Source: Rhinopomastus cyanomelas (lineage: Eukaryota; Chordata; Aves; Bucerotiformes; Rhinopomastidae). From it: a stretch of 64,000 bases of DNA. Below, piece after piece: positions 12,253 through 20,234 of the stretch (within the stretch, counting starts at the first letter, position 1; each line of letters opens with the position of its first letter). The position numbers were made by a program, and so were the translations under genes. The stretch covers positions 558,001 to 622,000 of the forward strand of contig VXBP01008935.1 of the NCBI GenBank assembly GCA_013400115.1, read 5' to 3'. Below the pieces are notes generated by a model. It did no database searches. It was not told the origin of the DNA and worked only from the letters and a program-made list of their open reading frames with translations.

Positions 12253-12617
12253 CTAAAGAAAAGGAGGCTTGAGGGGAGAACTTATCACTGTTTACAACTA
12301 CCTGCAAGTAGACTGTAGAAGGGTGAGGGTTGGTGTTTTCTTACAAATAACAAGTGATAGGACAAGAGGAAATGGCCTCAAGTTGCATCAGGAGAAGTTT
12401 AGGCTAGACATTAGGAAACATTTCTTCATGGAAAGGGTCATCAGGCCTTGGAACAGGCTGCCCAGGGAGGACGTTGGACTATCATCCCTGGACATGTTTG
12501 AAAGTCGGGTAGATGTGGAGCTTAGTGACATGGTTTAGCGGTGGGCTTGAGACAGTTGGCTTAATGGTTGGACCTGATAATCTTGAAGGTCTTTTCCAAT
12601 CTAAAGATTCTATGATT
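12253..12617 (+). mobile_element. CR1 LINE 3' fragment
   Basis: A canonical tail: ggccttggaacaggctgccc, then ttggacctgataatcttgaa, then attctatgat. Confidence 0.93.
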
Positions 12618-14139
12618 GTAAGTTAAGAGTAGGGTGATAAACTTGTCTGTATCTTCTCAGCAACAGCTGATGGCTTTGGCTTGAAGCACATTCTGTAGTG
12701 CATCTGTCCGAAGGAAGACAAACATTTCTACTTATAGAAATGGAGCTTTCTGTGAGCAAATTATCTGCTACAGTTGCAGTGAATGGAGGAAAATCTTTCA
12801 TCTGCATGTGTTGAGCTTTTCCTGTGCCCATAACGAAGGCACTGGACATTTTTAAAATGGATTGTATTTAAGTTCCTGCCACAACCAGCTCCGTGGGCAA
12901 ACAACTCAAAGTCCTTTTATACAAGCCTGTGTTTGGCCCATGCCAAAGCCTCTCCAGGAGCCAGCTCTTGTCCCCTCTGATTCAGCACAAAGGGAGGTGT
13001 TTGAACATGCTGTGTTTGAACAGATATTCTGCTTGTCAAACAGGGTGGGAACTGCAAGGCATTAGCCGTAGCCAAGTGGATGAACAGAGTAGCCTGGGCT
13101 ATCAGGTTGGTGAGGGTGGCTGCATCAATCCAGATCCTGAATTCTGCATCTGAGGCTGAAATTACATGTTAGGAAATTACATAGCAGCTGAGATAGCAGC
13201 CTGCTGCTGACACAAAGGGACGCTCCTACTCTTTACTCGCTTCACCCACCATCCACTGTCAACCTAAATTTAGGCAGGCTCTGGCATTCCTCTACCCCTG
13301 GGCTGATCTCACCTTGACACTCAGGCAAAAAACATAGTTTCTTCTTGCTGGGTGAGCAAGGTTGAACTGGCTCAGCCAAACTTTAACGTAGAACATTGCT
13401 CTGAAGGGGAGTTTTGTAACTGGCTTAAGCTGCTCTGATCTAAGCAGCATTTAGGAGCTTTCTCACTCTACAATCCATCACTCACTTGCCAAGTTTTCTT
13501 GCTACTACCAAGTCTCGGCAGGGAGCTGATTTTTCTGAAAGAGAAAAACAACAAAACCAATGTCACTTTCCGTGACCTTTCCTGAGGAAGGCAGCAAGAT
13601 CAGGCTGTTGAGAGTGGGAAAGTCTTGAGGATAGGACCAGCTTGTGTGGCAGACTTAGCTCAGCTTAAACCTGTTGCAAAAGCACATGGTAACCTGAGTG
13701 AAGTCCTGGTGACAACACAGCTGCCTCTGAGTGTCAGAGGTGTTCATCCAGTAAACTGTACACTTTTCTTTTTTGATAAGGCATGAAACAGCTAAAAACC
13801 AACAAGAGCTATGAAGGCAAAACTTTGCCAACACACTGGAGAAACCAAGTGGAAAGCTCAGCATTTCTAACTCCCCTTTTCCAGATAAGCTCTGTAGTCA
13901 ATAGTGGCTCTCCAAGACTGTCACATCCCAGCAATTACATTCTGTCTACCTCCTGCAAAGTCCAGGTCAGGGACATGGATTCACTGCTGACACCTGCTTT
14001 GCTGCTTCCCTCTAGTTTGATCTACTGGCTGAAGAATTGCTTCGGTGAAAAGACACCAGTAGGAGTGCTAATAGTGTGATTACAACAAAGGCAGTTTTTT
14101 GATGGCCTGAGTCTTCCTGGAGGATAAGGCAGGCTATGG

Positions 14140-14195
14140 ATGATGGTGGTTGGACTCAATGATCATAAGGGTCCAACTGAAATGATTCGATGATT
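14140..14195 (+). mobile_element. CR1 tail remnant
   Basis: ggttggactcaatgatcata followed by gtccaactgaaatgattcgatgat resembles the last 50 bases of CR1. Confidence 0.55.
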
Positions 14196-15409
14196 TTGCA
14201 GGGGTCTAACAAATGTCCCTTGGTACAGGGCAGCCACGAGGTGGCACGCTGGGCTTTCACTGCTGCGCCTTGCAGCTCTGAGAGCAAGTTCTTCGAGAAA
14301 AACAGGCAGATCTTTGGTGGAGTTACATAAAAAACCATCCCTGTTAGCATCCAGCCGTCCTGCAAGAACAGGCTTCGATTTCCACATAAACGGCTGGTCA
14401 GATTTAAAGTTATTGTCATATGACTGAAATAGATCTCTTATGTCAGTCAAAACAGAATGGAGAATGTGAGTCATGCTTTGCAAAAAGCAGGAAGTTTGGG
14501 TTTGTTGGCACAAATTTGTAATAGAGTGAGAAAATTATACGGCTGTATCACAGCACGTGTCTTGAGAGTTTGCGAATAACATCGTTCGTGCCTCAGAGAA
14601 ATGCTTCCAAAACAGAACAGCAAGGTATTTTAGATTGTGATTGTTACTCCTTATGTCTCAGTGGTAAGGAATCTAAGAGGAGTCTAGGTGAAAAGGTGTA
14701 TTCTCATGAAAACTGTTAGAGCCCCCCGAAAGAACAGGCTGCAATTGGAAGACGGCTGACCTAGGAGAGGAGGGTGGGAAGAAATAGCACAGAATGAGAT
14801 GACACTCATGAGTATGATAGGAACACTTGCATAAGGCTGTTACTCTTTTGCTTTAAGCATAATATACCTTCTTGAACTAGCCCAAATGTTGGCATGCAAG
14901 TCTGATTGTGAAGAATTCTGATACTCTGAATCTTGCTGGGGTCTGTGGTTACCCCACAGACTAGTTATCTGAATAACTGGTGGGACAAGAGATAATTGTG
15001 CCAAATGTGGCACAGAGCAAGTTTTCTGGAAATATATAATGAAGTTTAAAATGTAAATATATCAGAGTTACCCTTCAAAATGACTGTTCAAGACATTGCT
15101 GTGCAGGGGAACTGTTGCAGGGGAGAGCTAGCAAGACGAATGAGGAAGCAGAGAGCCAGAAGTGTAAGGGGAAAACAAAAGGCTTTGACTTGGTTCTCCT
15201 AACAAAACAGAAGGAATCTGATCACTCTTTATAAACATACAAATGGGTAGACGCTCAAGAGAGTGGAGTTATCTGCATGAAGAAAATATTAGCACAAGAC
15301 CATACAGGTTCAGTAAGAGAATGTAATTTAAATTACTAAATATTATATGATCTGTTTACATTCAGCACAAGGTAAATTGTTTTAAACTTTGTTCTAAGGA
15401 AATAAGTAA

Positions 15410-15421
15410 CCCCCCCCCCCC
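15410..15421. repeat. Poly-C tract
   Basis: Twelve C in a row, followed by gc and eight A. Likely length-variable. Confidence 0.9.
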
Positions 15422-16167
15422 GCAAAAAAAACCTAAAGCCTCTGGATTGTATTCAGCAGCTGTCTGGGAGCAGTGTTCATAACCTGACTTTGCATACAAC
15501 TGGTGCTTTAAAAGAGCTGCATCTCCAACCCTTCAGAAAATATGAGCGCAAGCAGGAAGAAAAATTTAGGGAGGAGTCTAAAAACTGACAAGTACAGGCT
15601 TTTCCAAAAGAGCTCACTGAGCCATCAAAGAGCCACAAGTTCAAAACTAAGAGAGAAAATACATTTGACAATTCCTGTTTGTTCTGTGGATGGGAGATAG
15701 TGATTAAAAACAAAAATGAGGAAAGGGGAAATACAGAAGTGTTAGTGTCAATAGGCAGTTATGAGAAGTGGGGTGGTTATTGGAAGTGAAGCACATCAAA
15801 GGAAATCTATAGCTGGCAAAGCTAAATCCCAGAAACCCCTGGTAATGGTACAGGCCCATTAGATGGACATGATTAAGATGCCAATAATGATGCCAAAGTG
15901 TTCATTGAACATTTATGATCTTTGTTTGTAAAGAAGTGGGGGAATTACTGAACAGACCATTAGTAACCAATGAAGCTCTCGTCTTCTAGGGATAATTGTG
16001 GCCCAGGGGCTCAGAAATAGCTGCCTGTGGAGACCCCTTGTCTGTTGACATTCGTCTTTGGTAAACCTTGATATACAAGGGCAATTCTAGAAAGCTAAAA
16101 ACCTGCCAGGCTGGTATCTGTCTTTGGAAAGGACAGTCATACGAAATTAAATGAAATACATGGAGAT

Positions 16168-16657
16168 GATAGAATTGTAGAATTGTTTAGGTTAGAAAAG
16201 GCCTTCAAAATCATCAAGTCCAAACATTAATCTAACTGTCCCAAGGCCACCACTAAACCATGTACTTGAGCACCACATCTACACAACTTTTAAACATGTC
16301 CAGGGATGGTGATTCAACCTCTAATCTGGGCACCCTATTCTAGGGCCTGATGACTCTTTCTGTGTAGAAGTTTTTCCTATTGTCCAACCTAAACTTCCCT
16401 GGTGCAACTTAAGGCCATTGTCTCTTGTCCCATCACTTCTTATTTGGGAGACCAACCGCTACCTCTCTACTACTTTCTTTAAGGTAGTTTTAGACAGCGT
16501 GGAGTTGTCCCCTCAGTCTTCTCTTCTCCAGACTAACCAGCCCCAGCTCCCTCAGCTGCTCCTCATAAGGATTGTTCTTCAGATCATTTGCCAACTTTGT
16601 TGCCCTTCTTTGGACCAGACTCCAGCACCTCAATGTATTTCCTTTAATGAGGTGTAA
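16168..16657 (-). mobile_element. CR1 LINE 3' fragment
   Basis: A long minus-strand CR1 running from the tail (gaattgtttaggttagaaa) through the 3' UTR into ORF2. On the minus strand it still reads PYEEQLRELGLVSLEKRRL, typical of the CR1 ORF2 C-terminus. Confidence 0.92.
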
Positions 16658-16690
16658 GAACAGTTCCTGGTTAAATACTGGCAAATTACA

Positions 16691-16790
16691 GATTCATTGA
16701 ATGGTTTGGGTTGGAAGGGACCCTTAAAAGTAACCTAGTCCAACCCCCATGAAGTAAGCAGGGACATCTTAAGTGACTCCAATTGAAGAA
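16691..16790 (-). mobile_element. CR1 tail
   Basis: gaatggtttgggttggaagg followed by gtccaacccccatgaagtaa is the minus-strand CR1 terminus. Confidence 0.75.
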
Positions 16791-17037
16791 TTAGCAATGC
16801 CAGTCAGAGGTTTAATAGAAACCTCATTTCATGCTCCAAGAAGACAACAAATAATTTAATTTCCTCTGGAAAGTGTAATAAACTTTTTAAAGGATTTTTA
16901 CTTAGGGCTGCACACTATTTTAATTAAAAAAGCCCAGGGTAATAAAGCATCGGTTATATATATATTAAACACTGGCTACAGAGATCTTTTTTTTTTTTTA
17001 GAACTTGTTGTAAATCATTACTGAGTAAGGTTATTTC

Positions 17038-17200
17038 TAATGGGATCCCTCCAGGATCATGCCTGCTGTACTACACATGTACGTAATCAATATTTTCATT
17101 AGTCATTTGGAAGTAAATACGGAATCACTTCTAATACAATTTGCAAATGACGGTCATGTCAGGTACAATCAGGATGATGAGGGCCATTGCTTAAGGCATG
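17038..17200 (+). mobile_element. Old CR1 reverse-transcriptase remnant
   Basis: gggatccctccaggatcat and the phrases attagtcatttggaagtaaa and caatttgcaaatgacg match the RT segment around the catalytic Asp-Asp motif in decayed form, with stops. Confidence 0.6.
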
Positions 17201-17337
17201 GTAAACTGGGTCTGGATAAAGGGACTGCCTCATAAGATGGTCAAAGCAAAGCCACCATCTCAAGGATGGGTATGTGCTCAGGGGAAGAAAAGCTTTGTGC
17301 TGTCTGCTTTGTGATGACATACTGCCAGCCTTTCATA

Positions 17338-17465
17338 AGCCTCAAAGACCTCTAAGATCAAGTCCAACCACTAACATAACTGTACCAAGACCACCACTAT
17401 ACAAGTCCCTAAACTCCAGCTCTACATGACACTTAAACATCTAGGAAAGGTCATTCAACCCCCTG
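17338..17465 (-). mobile_element. CR1 3' fragment
   Basis: gtccaaccactaacataact and gaccaccactatacaagtcc match the minus-strand CR1 3' UTR. Confidence 0.75.
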
Positions 17466-17807
17466 TGCAAAGGGGAGACTCACCCAGGGATATACCAGAG
17501 CCTTTTCTAACCTGGGTGCAGATGGACCCAGCAGCCTGATCTACATATTCTGAAATGCAACACTGAAAAAATTGGAAAAGGGAAGAGACAGAACACTGTT
17601 GCTGTCATGGACTGGAGGAGACACCTTACAAAGTTTGCAACTGATTTGGTTTGTTACAAAGATGAAGGTGTGGGTTGATAACTACATCTCTACAGGGATG
17701 AACACTGACACAAAGACTGTTTGTAGCAGCACAAATCATGCAACGGTCCATGGCAGACTGCTGGCATGCGGTTCATGTGGGAACGTGTCAGGAACATGCC
17801 CAGGCAG

Positions 17808-18035
17808 GTTCTGAATGTCTCCAGAGGAGGCTCCTCAGCCTCTCTAGGCAGCCTGTGACCGGGTTCTATCACCTTCACTGTGAAAAAGTTTTTCCCTTAT
17901 GTTTAGGTTGAAGCCTCTGTGCTCCACTTTGTGCCTGTTACACTTGGTCATGTTGCTGGGCACTACTGAGAGTAGTCTGGTCCCATCCTGGCAATCGCCC
18001 TTTAGATATTTGTAAGCATCTGTGAGATCTCACTG
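17808..18035 (-). mobile_element. CR1 3' fragment
   Basis: ctctctaggcagcctgtgac, ttcactgtgaaaaagttttt and tttaggttgaagcctctgtg are minus-strand CR1. It abuts a plus-strand copy. Confidence 0.7.
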
Positions 18036-19035
18036 GATGGCCGGTGCTGTTTAACATCACTGTCAGGGACATGCAGGGTGGCATTGAATGTACTCTCTGG
18101 AAGTTTTCTGATGACACCAAACTGTATGGTGTGGTTGACACGCTGGAGGGAAGAGAGGACATCCAGCAAGGACTCTGACAGGCTTGAGAAGTGGGTCCAT
18201 AAAAACCACATGAGATCAACAAGTCCAAGTGCAAGGTCCTGCATGTGAGTCAGGGCAATCCCAAGCACAAATACATGCTGGGTGGTGAACTGATTGAGAG
18301 CAGTCCTGAAGCCTTGGAGGTGTTGTTAGATGAGTTCAACACACACAGACAATGTGTGAGTGCAGAAAGCCCACAGTATCTTGGGCTGTATCAAAAAAGA
18401 AGGGTTACCAGCAGGTCAAGGGAGGTTATTTTCCCCAATTATTCTGCTCTCCTGAGACCTCAGCTGGAATGCTGCATTCAGTTCTGGAGTCCTTAGTATA
18501 GTGACATGGAGCTATTGGAGCAAGTCCAGAGGGCCACAGGGATGGTCAAAGGGCTGCAGCTATGAGGTCAGGCTGAGGGAACTGTGTCCAAGTAGACATT
18601 AAAACAGCCTTACAGTACCTGAAGGGGATACAGGAAAGCTGGAGAGGGACTTTTTACAACAGACTCCAGTGACAGGACAATGGGCAATGGCTTCAAACTA
18701 AAAGGAAGGAGATTTAGATTAAATCTTAGGAAGGAATTCCTACCTATGAGGGTGCTGAGGCACTGGAACAGGTTGATCAGGGAAGCTGTGGCTGCTCCAT
18801 TCCCGGGATGGAAATTTAGGCTTGAGGTGAGGAGAAAGTTCTTCACCGAGAGAGTCATTGGCCACTGGAATGGCCTGCCCAGGGAGGTGGTGGAGTCGCC
18901 AACTCTGGAGCTGTTCAAGGCACGATTGGACGTGGCACTTGGTGCCATGGTCTAGCCTTGAGCTCTGTGGTGACAGGTTGGACTTGATGATCTATGAGGT
19001 CTCTTCCAACCTTGATAATACTGTGATACTGTGAA
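18036..19035 (+). mobile_element. CR1 LINE with RT remnant and composite tail
   Basis: Begins in the RT domain (tttaacatcactgtcaggga, tctgatgacaccaaactgta; the Asp-Asp motif is visible) and runs through ORF2 to a tail at about 18985-19035. Near 18710-18900 the ORF2 C-terminal segment appears twice in diverged form, so the element is a mosaic or nested pair. Frameshifts and stops make it non-coding. Confidence 0.9.
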
Positions 19036-19149
19036 GGCCAAGTTGGATGGGGCTATGGGCAACCTGGTCTGATGAGAGGTGTCTCTGCCCATGGCAAGGG
19101 GTTGGGACCGGATGATCTCTGAGGTCCCTACCAACCTAAACCATTCTGT
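19036..19149 (+). mobile_element. CR1 tail
   Basis: ggccaagttggatggggcta, gggaccggatgatctctgag, then caacctaaaccattctgt. The part from 19092 also lies in the duplicated block. Confidence 0.78.
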
Positions 19150-19365
19150 TGCAGTCTCCTCTCCAGACTTAACAGCACCTGCTCTCTCAGCCTCTCTTCA
19201 CAAGGGAGACGGTCCACCTGCTGATCACCTGTCTGTGTGTGCCGAATTCTCTCTAGTAGCTACCCGTCCCTCTAGAACTGAGGACACAGTATTCCAGACG
19301 CGGCCTCACCAAGGCGGAGCACAGGGGCAGGAGAACCGCCTGTACCTGCTGCCCTGCGCTCTTCC
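19150..19365 (-). mobile_element. CR1 fragment abutting the EIF2AK3 promoter
   Basis: ctcctctccagacttaacag, cctctcttcacaagggagac, gaggacacagtattccagac and ggcctcaccaaggcggagca match minus-strand CR1 ORF2. It directly joins the CpG island. Confidence 0.82.
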
Positions 19366-19743
19366 CGTAGTCGCTCCCATCCCGCCTACGGAGGGTTTCG
19401 AACCGCCCCCGCTTCCTGCGCGCGGGTGGTTCGTGCCGCTGACCCCGCCCTCCCGGCTCCGAGGAAGAGCCACGTCTCCAGCGCGGCGCGGCGCCGGCGG
19501 GAAGGGGCGGGACCGCACCGCCCGGACCCACCAGTCAGCAGCAAATGTGGCGCGCCGGAACCGCCAATCCCAGAGCGGGCCGGTGAATCATTCGCTTTCC
19601 ATTGGCTGGAGAGAGGAGGGGAAGAGCACAGTGTGACTCTGATTGGCCCGATAACTCTGTTGACAAACACCGCTCCCTCTCGTCCCCCGCCACCGACCCC
19701 GCCTATCAGGTGGAAGCGGCTTCGGGAGCGGCGTGGCGCCGGG

Positions 19744-19762
19744 CCAATGGGCTCCCTCCCCG
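19744..19762 (+). promoter_or_regulatory. Imperfect ER stress response element (CCAAT-N9-CCCCG)
   Basis: The ERSE consensus is CCAAT, nine bases, then CCACG. Here the spacing is exact and only one base of the second half differs (CCCCG). It lies about 200 bases upstream of the PERK ATG. Function is unproven, since the altered half-site is where ATF6 or XBP1 would bind. Confidence 0.3.
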
Positions 19763-19909
19763 CCGCGAAAGGGGCGGGCGGCGGTGCCGGGGGCGGTGGC
19801 GCTCGTAGTGCCGGTACGTGGCGGGCGGGAGTGGTGGGGCGGGGCTGCGGAGGGCGCCCATTCCGTGGCGGCGGCAGTGGTGGCGGCAGTGGCGCTAACG
19901 ACGTTGTCC

Positions 19910-19918
19910 ATGCGCTAA
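19910..19918 (+). promoter_or_regulatory. Minimal upstream ORF 1 (Met-Arg-stop)
   Basis: ATG CGC TAA lies 48 bases upstream of the PERK start. The -3 base is a pyrimidine, so the start context is weak. It would be in the mRNA if transcription begins upstream of 19910. Confidence 0.5.
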
Positions 19919-19929
19919 CGGGGCCGTTC

Positions 19930-19938
19930 ATGTGCTAG
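19930..19938 (+). promoter_or_regulatory. Minimal upstream ORF 2 (Met-Cys-stop)
   Basis: ATG TGC TAG lies 27 bases upstream of the main ATG and exactly 20 bases after uORF 1, because both sit in the same repeated 20-bp motif. Its start context is weak. Confidence 0.5.
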
Positions 19939-19965
19939 CGGCGGCGGGCGAGGCGGGGCCCCTCC

Positions 19966-20234
19966 ATGCGGGGGCCGCGGGGCCGCAGCGCTGTGGCCGC
20001 TTTCGCGCTGTTGGTGCTCTTGGCAGGGGTGGCAGCGGGCGGCCCCGAACTGCCGCTGCCGGGCCATGCCGCGGCTGTGGAAGCCGCCTTTGGGTTGGGG
20101 GCGGCCGCCGCTCCCGCCGCTCTGCCGGCGGGTTCTGCTGACGTGACGGTGGAGGATGACGAGGCCGCTGTGGCCGCAGTGGCGCCCGGCGAGCAGGAGG
20201 CGGAGGAGAGTGGAGAGGCCCGGACCGGCGGCAG
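19966..20234 (+). CDS. EIF2AK3: EIF2AK3 exon 1: start codon, signal peptide, luminal N-terminus
   Basis: The exon encodes 89 codons plus two bases (AG) and is followed by donor gtgggt. The first 25 or so residues form a signal peptide, with an Arg-rich start and a hydrophobic core (AFALLVLLAGVAAG). Then comes a variable Ala-rich and acidic stretch that includes the conserved EAAFGLGAAAAP and VTVED segments known from mammalian PERK. The ATG at 19966 is chosen because the signal peptide begins there and the frame joins exon 2 exactly (AG+A = Arg). The ATG has pyrimidine at -3, so its Kozak context is weak. The exon lies inside a CpG island, and its first 117 bases recur at 22890-23006. Confidence 0.95.

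Larger units (their letters stand above)
19892..19940 (+). repeat. Triplicated 20-bp motif in the PERK 5' leader
   Basis: The nine-base core gcgctaacg occurs at 19892-19900 and again exactly 20 bases later at 19912-19920. A third, degenerate copy (gtgctagcg) sits another 20 bases later at 19932-19940. This looks like a short tandem duplication. It ends 25 bases before the start codon. Confidence 0.85.
10752..19965. other. RPIA-EIF2AK3 intergenic interval
   Basis: About 9.2 kb separate the two divergent start codons. The interval contains the RPIA CpG region, many CR1 fragments of both orientations (11046-19365), a 12-C tract at 15410-15421 and the EIF2AK3 CpG island. The stretches 12620-14140 and 14200-16160 show no gene. 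Weak resemblance to decayed CR1 ORF2 is possible in 15780-16160 but was not supported well enough to call. Confidence 0.75.

Noticed and set aside
19079..19938. ORFs of 92 to 185 codons across the promoter on both strands, repeated at 22037-22862
   Set aside because: They read through CR1 sequence and a CpG island, where stops are rare, and show no protein family similarity.
20138..20147. TGACGTGA, a CRE/UPRE-like site
   Set aside because: It lies within the coding part of exon 1 in a conserved codon context (ADVTV), so it is explained by protein conservation.
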